From assembly GCF_000761545.1 (NCBI RefSeq), contig NZ_JPMY01000036.1, forward strand, positions 90,621 through 154,620: 64,000 nt of DNA, read 5' to 3'. The DNA is from Pseudomonas sp. ML96. Lineage in GTDB: Bacteria; Pseudomonadota; Gammaproteobacteria; Pseudomonadales; Pseudomonadaceae. Both the position numbers and the translations under genes were made by a program. Under the pieces are notes generated by a model. The model saw nothing but the letters and a program-made list of their open reading frames with translations, ran no database searches and had not been told where the DNA came from. Below, piece by piece: positions 7,613-16,117 of the stretch (position 1 is its first letter; every line of letters begins with the position of its first letter).

Positions 7613-9601
7613 TCAGCCGTTTTTTGTGCGTCGCTGCACATGCATCCAGTCGACTATTTCACCTTCTGGCACATAGCCACTCACAGTATCCCGCAACACG
7701 TGCCGCACGCGGTCGTAGTCGTCGCATTGCAGCGCGTTCAGCAAATCATCCAATACACTCTTCAACCTCGTCCAAGGCCAGTATTCCTCGTTAGCGCGCA
7801 TAATCATTGGATGATCAGTGGGACTGACGTTGTCACCAATTAGCAACTCCTCATAAAGCTTCTCGCCGGGACGCAAGCCCGTGAATTCGATATCGATATC
7901 CCCCTGAGGGTTGATATCGCTACGGACCGAGAGCCCCGACAAATGGATCATCTTTTCTGCCAGAGTAACAATCTTCACAGGTTGCCCCATATCTAGGACA
8001 AACACATCACCGCCCTGCCCCATGGAACCAGCTTGAATTACCAACTGCGCAGCTTCCGGAATAGTCATAAAGTAACGAGTGATATTGGGATGGGTCACGG
8101 TGACCGGACCACCATTCTTGATCTGCTCACGAAATAGCGGGATTACCGAACCGGACGAGCCAAGCACGTTGCCAAAACGCACCATAGTGAAACGAGTTTG
8201 GTTGACAACCTGCTCCTCTGAGCCAAACAGAACTGGTGCAGACTCTCGACTAAGCGCTTGCAGCACCATCTCTGCCTGGCGCTTGCTGCTACCCATAACA
8301 TTAGTCGGGCGCACCGCCTTGTCAGTGGAGATCAGTACAAAGTTCTTTACTCCGGCGCACACTGCTGCCTGAGCAGCGTGCAAAGTTCCGAAAAGATTAT
8401 TAAGCACCCCTTCACGGATGTTGTGTTCGACAATAGGTACGTGTTTATAAGCAGCAGCGTGGTAAAGCGTGCTCACCTCCCAATCACGCAGAATAGCTAA
8501 CAATCTTTGGCCGTCACGGACACTGCCAAGAATACTAATAAGTCTCGTTGAACTACCGTTGCGCGCGACCCAAGACTCAAGCTCGCCATAGATACTGTAA
8601 AGGTTGAATTCACTGTGTTCGTACAACAGCAATGCAGTTGGGCGGGCAGCCAGAATCTGACGGCATAACTCGGACCCAATGGAGCCACCAGCTCCGGTCA
8701 CCATTACCACCTGACCTTGGATGCATCGGTGGAGCAATGCCTGATTCGGCACCACGGTGTCACGCCCTAGCAGATCAACAATATCGACCTCCTGTAGGTC
8801 ACTCACACTGACTTTGCCATTAGCCAGATCCATGACGCCCGGAATCGTCCGCACATGCACGGGGTATGGCCCTAAAGCCTCAAGAATTTCGCGGCGGCGG
8901 GTACGCGATACCGAAGGTAGTGCCAACAGGACCTCCTCCACAGCCAACGCTTCAAACATACTTTCCAGTGAGCTCGAACTGTAGACCTTAATGCCCGCAA
9001 TCATTCGGTCAGCAATGCCTTCATCGTCATCAATGAAGGCCACTGGCTGCATGCTTCTACTCATACGTAAAGCAAACAGGAGCTGGTTTCCAGCAGCCCC
9101 AGCACCATAGATAGCCACACGTTTGAGAGGAGATTCAGCTTGTCCTACGGACTCCGACGAAAACAGCGCACCACTGAAATACTGACGTATCAGCAGACGC
9201 ACCCCCCCGACCAGCAACAACGCCAAGCACCAGTAGATAAACACCACCGACCTGGGCATCAACTCATCCGGCCTAACCAGATAGATCACCAAGGCTAGCA
9301 ATAGGGCCGAGAGACTAACGGCATTGAACATAGTGACCAGAGCATTAGAACCCAAGTAGCGCAGCACCGCCCGATAGAGCCCGAATCGAATGAAAAGCGG
9401 GATCGCCGTGGCAGGGGCGGCTAAGAACAACCACAGATAGTCGCCGACAGGATTGACAGCATGGTCCCATCCCAAGCGAGCGACAAACGCTAGCCACAAG
9501 GCAAGCCACAACAGCAACACATCAGTGATGACCTGAATGGAGCGCTTGGACTGATGCGACAACGCCAGCAAACGACGACGTACCAACTCTGCCTTACTCA
9601 T
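7613..9601 (-). CDS. wbpM: UDP-GlcNAc 4,6-dehydratase, membrane-bound FlaA1/CapD family
   Basis: Converts UDP-GlcNAc to UDP-4-keto-6-deoxy-GlcNAc for D-FucNAc/D-QuiNAc synthesis, a key step for B-band O-antigen. The 662-residue protein has four N-terminal membrane segments (about 20-130), a CoA-binding-like domain with YGAGAAGNQL (about 165), then the catalytic SDR domain with TGAGGSIGSELCRQI (about 305). The active-site segment STDKAVRPTNVMGSSKR has Met in place of the usual catalytic Tyr of Tyr-x-x-x-Lys, the hallmark of this family. It overlaps wbpL by 8 bp. WbpM closing the O-antigen locus next to wbpL is the usual Pseudomonas arrangement. Confidence 0.96.
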   Translation of the reverse strand: MSKAELVRRRLLALSHQSKRSIQVITDVLLLWLALWLAFVARLGWDHAVNPVGDYLWLFLAAPATAIPLFIRFGLYRAVLRYLGSNALVTMFNAVSLSALLLALVIYLVRPDELMPRSVVFIYWCLALLLVGGVRLLIRQYFSGALFSSESVGQAESPLKRVAIYGAGAAGNQLLFALRMSRSMQPVAFIDDDEGIADRMIAGIKVYSSSSLESMFEALAVEEVLLALPSVSRTRRREILEALGPYPVHVRTIPGVMDLANGKVSVSDLQEVDIVDLLGRDTVVPNQALLHRCIQGQVVMVTGAGGSIGSELCRQILAARPTALLLYEHSEFNLYSIYGELESWVARNGSSTRLISILGSVRDGQRLLAILRDWEVSTLYHAAAYKHVPIVEHNIREGVLNNLFGTLHAAQAAVCAGVKNFVLISTDKAVRPTNVMGSSKRQAEMVLQALSRESAPVLFGSEEQVVNQTRFTMVRFGNVLGSSGSVIPLFREQIKNGGPVTVTHPNITRYFMTIPEAAQLVIQAGSMGQGGDVFVLDMGQPVKIVTLAEKMIHLSGLSVRSDINPQGDIDIEFTGLRPGEKLYEELLIGDNVSPTDHPMIMRANEEYWPWTRLKSVLDDLLNALQCDDYDRVRHVLRDTVSGYVPEGEIVDWMHVQRRTKNG

Positions 9602-10631
9602 TCGTCATAACTCGCTCTACAGACTCAGCAGCACCGGCCCGATACTTGATGGCAAGCGCAATCAGCGGCAAATACGCCATTACCAACACAAGGGGCCCAG
9701 GCAGCCAACCGAGGGCGGCACAAACTGCCATGGGCAATAGCCAGAGAAGATTGATAAGCAACACCGCTAGCGTCACCGGAAGGTGCTTGTTGAAACGCCG
9801 GGCAGCAAATTGATAGGCGTGGCTACGGTGCGCCTCATAGACCCTTTCTCCCCTCAGCAAACGCCGTAACAAGGTCAGGGTAGCGTCGACGATGAACACT
9901 CCGAGCAAAATCAGCCAGCTCCAGAGCAGATCGCCGTTCACCCATGCCGTATGTATAGAAAGTGTGCCTAGTACTATGCCCAGAAAGCCACTACCCGCAT
10001 CCCCCATAAAAATTCTGGCCGGAGGAAAGTTCCAGGACAGGAAACCAGCGCAGGATGCTGCCAGCAGAAGCACCGGTGGCACTAACTCGTCCGCCCCCAT
10101 CAGTCTCGATATCAGCGCAATTCCCAAGCAGGCCGTTATCGCCTCAACGCTGGCTATACCATCGATGCCATCCATGAAGTTGTACAGATTTAGCAGCCAG
10201 ACCAGATACAGCGCAGCCACGATCTGGCCCAACACCCCCAAGTCCCAGCTGTTGCCAAACGCCGAAACAGGTGGCAGGCCGGACAGCCAGTAGAGACACC
10301 AGGCAGCGGCAAGGAAATGACCGAGCAGACGCCAACGCGCGGCGACATGACCGTGGTCGTCAAGAAACCCTAGTAAGGCGACACCACCACCGGCACCCAG
10401 CAATGCGATGAAGAGCGACTGCGGCAATGCCCCCCAGCAATACAGCGCGCCTCCCCCTAGCAGGAAGGCGATTACGATAGCTACCCCGCCGCCTCTAGGC
10501 GTCGGCAAGCTGTGCGAACTACGGGCATTGGGAATATCCAACAAGCTCCGACTCAGAGCGTAACGACGCAAAAGGGCGGTCAACACGCAAGCCAGCAAGG
10601 CTGCCGAAACGATGGTCAACAGGGAAATCAT
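9594..10631 (-). CDS. wbpL: Undecaprenyl-phosphate sugar-1-phosphate transferase
   Basis: Initiates O-antigen unit assembly by transferring a UDP-N-acetyl-6-deoxyhexosamine-1-phosphate (FucNAc or QuiNAc) to undecaprenyl phosphate at the inner membrane. It is 345 residues, polytopic (about 10-11 segments), of the MraY/WecA family. Motifs: LDIPNARSSH and TPRGGG early, FLDDHG (metal-binding Asp pair), NLYNFMDGIDG, IFMGDAGS, and the cytoplasmic HRSHAYQ loop. It is ATGA-coupled to the upstream reductase and overlaps wbpM, so the three genes for making and loading the first sugar form one unit. Confidence 0.95.
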   Translation of the reverse strand: MISLLTIVSAALLACVLTALLRRYALSRSLLDIPNARSSHSLPTPRGGGVAIVIAFLLGGGALYCWGALPQSLFIALLGAGGGVALLGFLDDHGHVAARWRLLGHFLAAAWCLYWLSGLPPVSAFGNSWDLGVLGQIVAALYLVWLLNLYNFMDGIDGIASVEAITACLGIALISRLMGADELVPPVLLLAASCAGFLSWNFPPARIFMGDAGSGFLGIVLGTLSIHTAWVNGDLLWSWLILLGVFIVDATLTLLRRLLRGERVYEAHRSHAYQFAARRFNKHLPVTLAVLLINLLWLLPMAVCAALGWLPGPLVLVMAYLPLIALAIKYRAGAAESVERVMTNE

Positions 10632-11590
10632 GGTGCCTTTTGTTCCAGAAAATGGCGGGCAGTGCTAGATAGAGCCTGGTCAACCGAAATCGGAGGCACC
10701 CATCCCAGTCGTTCACGCGTTTTGTCGATGTTGACCTGAAGTGATCCGCAGAGCCGTTGACTCAGGTCTGCACGCCCTGCCAGATGGGCCATACGCTCGA
10801 TCAGACTCTGCGGCACAGGCAGCAGGCGCGCTGGATGCCCAAGAGCCGCTCCCAAACGGCGCAGCAAATCACTGGTCGACAGGTCCTCGCCGTCGCTCAC
10901 CATAAAGCGCTCGCCCGCAGCGGCAGGATGAGTCAGGCATAGCACGAGCAGGTCGACCAGATTATCCAGCGCGACCAGGCTGCGCCGGTTGCCAATACTA
11001 CCGAATGGCAGGGGAACCCCACGCCTCAGCCAGCGCATCATGCTGAGGAAGTTTGCCTTGACCCCCGGCCCGTAGATGAGCGGAGGGCGGACCACAACCA
11101 CCTCCAGCCCCGTCTCGCCCCCTAGCGTCAGCAGCCCCTCTTCTGCCTCGAGCTTGGAAACCCCATAAGGGTCACATGGCCAAGGCTGATCATCAGCACT
11201 GAAAGCGCCTCCCGTCGGGGTTTGCTCGCCATTGACCTTAATCGAACTGACGAAGATGAAACGCTGCACACCCGCCTCGACCGCCTGGCGCGCCAGGCGC
11301 AGCGTACCCTCTACGTTCACACGACGGAACTCGGCCAGGGGGTCAGCAGCTTGCTCCCGCATCACATGCACACGAGCCGCACAGTGAACAACCGCATCGA
11401 CACCATCCAAGAGCTGAGACCAATCGGCCTCCGCCCCGAGCGAGGGAGCGACACACACTTCAGCCCCCGGAGCGGAGGTCGCAGGTATTTGACGTAGCGC
11501 GCTGCGTACACCATGTATGCCATCAGCCAACAAGCGCACCTGTACCGCTCTCCCAACGAAGCCACTGGCTCCGGTTAGCAGCACGCGCAT
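10628..11590 (-). CDS. UDP-4-keto-6-deoxy-HexNAc C4 reductase (WbpV/WbpK-like)
   Basis: A 320-residue extended SDR: TGASGFVGRAV at the start, FVSSIKVNGE, and the catalytic YGVSKLEAEE. From position between the fnl genes and wbpL-wbpM, it probably reduces the WbpM product at C4, giving UDP-D-QuiNAc (WbpV-like) or UDP-D-FucNAc (WbpK-like) as WbpL substrate. The stereochemistry cannot be read from sequence. I chose the ATG at 11590. A TTG at 11596 overlaps the fnlC stop (TTGA) and is the alternative. Confidence 0.85.
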   Translation of the reverse strand: MRVLLTGASGFVGRAVQVRLLADGIHGVRSALRQIPATSAPGAEVCVAPSLGAEADWSQLLDGVDAVVHCAARVHVMREQAADPLAEFRRVNVEGTLRLARQAVEAGVQRFIFVSSIKVNGEQTPTGGAFSADDQPWPCDPYGVSKLEAEEGLLTLGGETGLEVVVVRPPLIYGPGVKANFLSMMRWLRRGVPLPFGSIGNRRSLVALDNLVDLLVLCLTHPAAAGERFMVSDGEDLSTSDLLRRLGAALGHPARLLPVPQSLIERMAHLAGRADLSQRLCGSLQVNIDKTRERLGWVPPISVDQALSSTARHFLEQKAP

Positions 11591-11592
11591 GC

Positions 11593-12720
11593 TCAACCCT
11601 TGCGCCAGACAGTGCGATTCACGTAGTCGGTGTAGCTGAGCACCACACGCACAACCTGCAAAGATACAGGGCCGCCTTCATAATCGGGAACGACGGGGAT
11701 TGAGCGCTCACCCGCCAGGTGCTGACTGGTAATGACCTTAACTGCGGCCAGCACCGAATCCTTCTTCAGCCCGCTCATGATCAGCGCACCCTGGTCCATG
11801 CCCTCGGGGCGCTCGTGTGCATTGCGTAGGGTCACCGCTGGCAGGTTGAGTAGCGAGGCCTCTTCGGTGATGGTGCCGCTATCGGAAAGCACGCAAAAAG
11901 CCGACATCTGCAGCTTAATGTAATCCAGTAGACCGAAGGGTTTGACAAAGCGCAGCAGCGGGTGCTCCAGAGACTCGCCCAACGCCTCAAGGCGCTTGCG
12001 TGTACGCGGGTGGGTCGAGACGATCACCGGGAGGCCGTACTCGTCTGCCAGGGCACGCAAGGTGACAAGCAGGTCGCGCAGATTGTCCGGCGTATCGACG
12101 TTCTCCTCACGATGCGTGCTGACGATGAAGAATTTACCAGCCTGAAGCCCCTCACGCTCAAGCACGCCGGACAGCTCAATCTTCGGCCGGTAATAGTCCA
12201 GCACCTCGTGCATGTGCGAGCCAGTCTTGATAATGGTCTCGGGGCGGATGCCCTCGGCAATCAGATATCGGCGTGCATGCTCGGTGAGCACCATGTTGAT
12301 GTCAGATAGATGATCCAGCACCTTGCGATTGAGCTCCTCCGGCACGCGCTGATCAAAACAGCGATTACCCGCCTCCATATGGAACACCGGAATCTTACGA
12401 CGCTTTGCGGAAATCACAGCCAAACATGTATTCGTATCGCCATACAGCAGTAATGCGTCGGGCTTTTCCAACTCGAATATGGCATCAGCCTTAGTGATGA
12501 CTTCGGCGATGGTCTGGGCAGCCGTCTCGCCGGCGGCGCCGAGAAAATGATCCGGCTTACGAATCTCCAGATCATCGAAGAAAACCTGGTTGAGCTCGTA
12601 ATCGTAGTTCTGCCCCGAGTGCACCAGCACGTGGTTGACTTGGAGATCCAGCTCGGCAATCACACGGCTCATCTTGATCAGTTCTGGTCGAGTACCAACC
12701 AGAGTCATTACCTTAAGCAT
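11593..12720 (-). CDS. fnlC: UDP-N-acetyl-L-fucosamine synthase, C2 epimerase
   Basis: Non-hydrolysing UDP-HexNAc 2-epimerase family (375 residues). It starts MLKVMTLVGTRPELIKMS and has GQNYDYELNQVFFDDL, the Glu of HMEAGNRCFD, and STHREENVD late in the fold. In UDP-L-FucNAc synthesis (FnlC/WbjD/Cap5G) it epimerises C2 of the UDP-L-pneumosamine intermediate. The start at 12720 overlaps the fnlA stop by 8 bp; the 30 extra in-frame upstream residues are out-of-frame fnlA sequence. With fnlA and fnlB nearby the assignment is firm. Confidence 0.94.
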   Translation of the reverse strand: MLKVMTLVGTRPELIKMSRVIAELDLQVNHVLVHSGQNYDYELNQVFFDDLEIRKPDHFLGAAGETAAQTIAEVITKADAIFELEKPDALLLYGDTNTCLAVISAKRRKIPVFHMEAGNRCFDQRVPEELNRKVLDHLSDINMVLTEHARRYLIAEGIRPETIIKTGSHMHEVLDYYRPKIELSGVLEREGLQAGKFFIVSTHREENVDTPDNLRDLLVTLRALADEYGLPVIVSTHPRTRKRLEALGESLEHPLLRFVKPFGLLDYIKLQMSAFCVLSDSGTITEEASLLNLPAVTLRNAHERPEGMDQGALIMSGLKKDSVLAAVKVITSQHLAGERSIPVVPDYEGGPVSLQVVRVVLSYTDYVNRTVWRKG

Positions 12721-13723
12721 CCAGCTGCTCCTTGATATAATCCAACTTGAGCAGTAGCTCCTTGATGCCCGCAACACTGAGGCGCTCAGTGTTGTGCGAG
12801 GTGTAATCATCCAACTCGGAGATTATCTCCTCTCCCTCGACAAAGTACTTCTTGTAGTTCAAGTCACGGTTATCCACAGGGATTCGGTAGTAACGACCCA
12901 TATCCTCGGACTTGGCCATTTCTTCTCGAGAAACAAGCGATTCGTAGAGTTTCTCGCCGTGACGAGTACCAATGACTCTTACCGGGCTTTCGGAGCCAAA
13001 TAGCTCTTTAAGCGCCAGAGCCAGATCACCAACTGTGGAGGCCGGCGCCTTTTGTACGAACAGGTCGCCCTGCTGGCCATGCTCGAAGGCGTGTAACACC
13101 AGATCCACCGAGTCCTCCAACGACATCAGGAAGCGAGTCATCTGGGGGTCTGTCACAGTCAGAGGCTCGCCGGAACGCATCTGTTCGATGAACAACGGAA
13201 TCACAGAACCACGTGAAGCCATGACATTGCCATAACGTGTGGCGCAGACCACAGTGCCGCCAGCAGGAATCATCCGCGACTTTGCGACCATCAGCTTTTC
13301 AGCCATAGCCTTGGAAATGCCCATGGCATTAATCGGGTACACCGCCTTGTCGGTGGAAAGCACCACTACACGCTGCACATTGCTGGCGATAGCAGCATTG
13401 AGTACATTCTCAGTGCCATTGACATTGGTGCGTACCGCCTCCATCGGATAGAACTCGCAGGAGGGCACCTGTTTGAGCGCAGCTGCGTGAAAGATGTAGT
13501 CGACACCGACCATGGCCTGTCTGAGGCTGTCGTAATCACGCACATCGCCGATGTAGAACTTGACCTTGTCATTGGCCAGGGCGATACGCATATCTTCCTG
13601 CTTCTTTTCATCTCGGCTGAAGATTCGAATCTCGCGCACGTTGGTATTGAGAAAGCGCTTGAGAACGGTATGACCGAACGAACCAGTGCCGCCGGTGATC
13701 ATCAATACCTTGTTATCGAACAT
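12713..13723 (-). CDS. fnlA: UDP-GlcNAc 4,6-dehydratase/5-epimerase (WbjB/FnlA)
   Basis: First enzyme of UDP-L-FucNAc synthesis: 4,6-dehydration and C5/C3 epimerisation of UDP-GlcNAc. The 336-residue soluble SDR has TGGTGSFGHTVLKRF at the N terminus, the IFSRDEKKQ nucleotide-sugar motif, and STDKAVYPINAMGISKAM, where Met replaces the catalytic Tyr as in this family. The C-terminal region KYFVEGEE is typical of WbjB/CapE. It lacks the membrane domain of WbpM, so the two dehydratases feed different sugars. A 98-bp gap separates it from fnlB. Confidence 0.94.
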   Translation of the reverse strand: MFDNKVLMITGGTGSFGHTVLKRFLNTNVREIRIFSRDEKKQEDMRIALANDKVKFYIGDVRDYDSLRQAMVGVDYIFHAAALKQVPSCEFYPMEAVRTNVNGTENVLNAAIASNVQRVVVLSTDKAVYPINAMGISKAMAEKLMVAKSRMIPAGGTVVCATRYGNVMASRGSVIPLFIEQMRSGEPLTVTDPQMTRFLMSLEDSVDLVLHAFEHGQQGDLFVQKAPASTVGDLALALKELFGSESPVRVIGTRHGEKLYESLVSREEMAKSEDMGRYYRIPVDNRDLNYKKYFVEGEEIISELDDYTSHNTERLSVAGIKELLLKLDYIKEQLDA

Positions 13724-13820
13724 AAACCCTTCCAGAGCATTAACGTGCTTTACCGCATACGGGCGGCATCCATCAGATCACAGCCATATCCATGACGATG
13801 GCTTTTATTCCACCGCCGAC

Positions 13821-14678
13821 CTAGCGATCGGCTTCCATTCGGCGGACCAATTCCGGCCAACCCGGTGCTACATAACCGGTAGCAGCGCGAAAGCGCGAGC
13901 CATCGAGCGAGCGGTCGATCACTATGCCATCGTCGGGGCGGATCTCGATTTCTTTGCCGTATTGCACAGCTACCAAACGCAGCAACTCAAGCTTGGCAAT
14001 AGGCTCGGCGGCCACATGGTACAAGCCATGGAGCTGCGGGTGTGGCAGAACAAAGTCTTTAATCGCCTGGGCCAGTTCGACGGTGGGCAAACCGGAGAAA
14101 ATCGCCCGGGAAAAGCCTTTGACACTACCCTGCTGCGAAAGGAACCAGTCTACCAGCGCGTAGTGCGAGCCCAGTTCATGGCCAATGATTGAAGTGCGCA
14201 GAGTGATCGCATTGGGTAGATCGTGCAACTCACCTATGTACTTCGACTTGCCGTACAAATCCTCGGCATCTGACACATCGCTCTCTGCATAACCACCCTT
14301 GCGCCCGGAAAATACGCAATCGGTGCTGACATGAATCAGACGCGCCCCCCCCAATAAGCACAAACGTGCCAGACGATGAGGGAACATCGCATTGATCGGC
14401 AGCGCCGTCAGCGGGTCGTTAGCATCTGCCAGCTGTTTAATGAGTCCGATGCAATTGATCACGACCTGCGGCTGGACCTGAGCCATGACTGCCACCAACG
14501 CATCCTGATCCAACACATCGCAGCCTGCCAGCAGCTTGGCATGCAGAGGCTCAGGGTAGTATCGAAAGGCTGCACGACTACGCAGGGTACCCCAGACCTC
14601 ATAAGCGGAATCCGCAGCAAAGGTACGGAATACAACACTACCCAGCATGCCGGCAGCACCAAGAACTAAAATTCGCAT
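13821..14678 (-). CDS. fnlB: UDP-2-acetamido-2,6-dideoxy-hexulose reductase (WbjC/FnlB)
   Basis: Second enzyme of UDP-L-FucNAc synthesis: C3 epimerisation/C4 reduction of the FnlA product, giving the pneumosamine-type intermediate. It is a 285-residue RmlD-like SDR with GAAGMLGSVVF at the start, HVSTDCVFSG and YGKSKYIGE as the Tyr-x-x-x-Lys. It resembles rmlD but lacks the RmlD C-terminal pattern, and its neighbours are fnlA and fnlC. The gene order here (fnlB, fnlA, fnlC) differs from the commoner fnlA-fnlB-fnlC. Confidence 0.9.
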   Translation of the reverse strand: MRILVLGAAGMLGSVVFRTFAADSAYEVWGTLRSRAAFRYYPEPLHAKLLAGCDVLDQDALVAVMAQVQPQVVINCIGLIKQLADANDPLTALPINAMFPHRLARLCLLGGARLIHVSTDCVFSGRKGGYAESDVSDAEDLYGKSKYIGELHDLPNAITLRTSIIGHELGSHYALVDWFLSQQGSVKGFSRAIFSGLPTVELAQAIKDFVLPHPQLHGLYHVAAEPIAKLELLRLVAVQYGKEIEIRPDDGIVIDRSLDGSRFRAATGYVAPGWPELVRRMEADR

Positions 14679-14700
14679 AATTTACCGACCTTTTATACCG

Positions 14701-16104
14701 TTAGGGTTTGCAAAAGAAGCACAACCACTTATCAAGAAAATATAAAAGAAATACATTTAACAAGATCGAACCAAAGAGCATATAGCTCTGCAACGGGACA
14801 TAACCGAAGCTCGTATATCGAAACGCGATGACCTGAGCAATAAGCGCACAGAACACCATATTCTTACCGCCGATCCTATATACGAAATACTCAAAAAGAG
14901 CAGCCACAATGGAAAAGGCAAATACAGCGCCAAACAGAAAAATGAAAGAGCCTGGATAGAACAGGAAGGCGATATAGCCTGGCAAGGAAACAAAATGTGC
15001 TTTGTCATCACGAGCATTGTCGTATACCGAAACCACGAAATGCTGATCGTAAAAGGCATTAGAGCTAGTATCGAAGCGCTCATGCAAGGCTTCCTTAAAT
15101 ACTTCCCATCCAGTATGCGACGCCCCAACGACCGACATCACCCCCTCAATACCGACCCAGCGATCCAAAAAAAGAGATGACGTGTCCCGCAATATAGCAT
15201 CTTGAATAGCTGTTTTAGTGTAGCCAGGGTAAGTATTAGCGCGCAACCAATTTACAGACAATACTGACGCCGCAAATAACGCCACGAAGACAACCATTAC
15301 AAAAGTTGTCAATGCGGGCCGAAGCCTTGGCTCGTCACGGCGAAAAAGCGAAATAGCTCCATATAGCAACGACGCTCCATTGAGGATCATGCCTCGACTC
15401 CACATGGAGATATTAGAAAGTGCGACCTCTAATAACGCAATGGTAACAGCTATCCAATAGCGATCCCGATTAATTTCGAATTCAAAGCGTAGAATCAAGG
15501 CAGAAACAGATGCCATCCCGAACAGTAAAAGCCAGGTGTATACGCCATTGAGCCTGAAGGGCAAATTAGTTTGAGCCACCAAACCACGCTGATAAATGCC
15601 GAGTAACGCGTTGGAGATACATACCGCCAGAACAAAGATAATGAAAGCGAGCATTAGCACAAGGCGATACTTTCTGTAGAACGCAAAGATACCTACATAT
15701 CCGATGCTCGGCAGCGTTTGCGGATAGCTGAACCAGAATCGAGCCCGTAGAAAACGAGCCAGCAGAATAGCGGCCAGCGCGACCGAAGTTACCTGCAATG
15801 CCTGATCGGCAGAGGCTGGCGATCCGTCGAACCCTCCAACAGAAATCGCAAAGGCGCCGTCAAAGAATGCTGTGCGTATGCTGAATTTCAACCAGAAGCC
15901 AACCCACAGCAATACACCAATAAAGGCATCAAAAAAAATTGCTCCCCGACCAAATCCAGATAAAAGAACTGCCGTGGACAGCACTGTGAACAACAGGTAG
16001 ATACCCGCACTACCCTGATACTCTCGAGCCGTGCAAGCGGTGATGACTGCAATCGCAATCAGAACCAGCCCCCAAACGCCCTTTAACACCCCCCCCCAGC
16101 GCAT
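14701..16104 (-). CDS. Wzy-like O-antigen polymerase candidate
   Basis: A 467-residue very hydrophobic inner-membrane protein, roughly 11-12 membrane segments with one large loop (about 270-360). The HFVSLPGYIAFLFYPGS region near the C terminus resembles segments of some Wzy-type proteins. In a Wzx/Wzy pathway Wzy joins lipid-linked repeat units in the periplasm. The call rests on topology and context; sequence conservation in Wzy is poor. The ATG at 16104 has GAGGTG just upstream; a GTG at 16110 is less well placed. It lies directly after the flippase/polymerase-like protein at 16.1-18.5 kb, so the locus has two polymerase candidates. Confidence 0.65.
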   Translation of the reverse strand: MRWGGVLKGVWGLVLIAIAVITACTAREYQGSAGIYLLFTVLSTAVLLSGFGRGAIFFDAFIGVLLWVGFWLKFSIRTAFFDGAFAISVGGFDGSPASADQALQVTSVALAAILLARFLRARFWFSYPQTLPSIGYVGIFAFYRKYRLVLMLAFIIFVLAVCISNALLGIYQRGLVAQTNLPFRLNGVYTWLLLFGMASVSALILRFEFEINRDRYWIAVTIALLEVALSNISMWSRGMILNGASLLYGAISLFRRDEPRLRPALTTFVMVVFVALFAASVLSVNWLRANTYPGYTKTAIQDAILRDTSSLFLDRWVGIEGVMSVVGASHTGWEVFKEALHERFDTSSNAFYDQHFVVSVYDNARDDKAHFVSLPGYIAFLFYPGSFIFLFGAVFAFSIVAALFEYFVYRIGGKNMVFCALIAQVIAFRYTSFGYVPLQSYMLFGSILLNVFLLYFLDKWLCFFCKP

Positions 16105-16117
16105 AAACACCTCAGAT

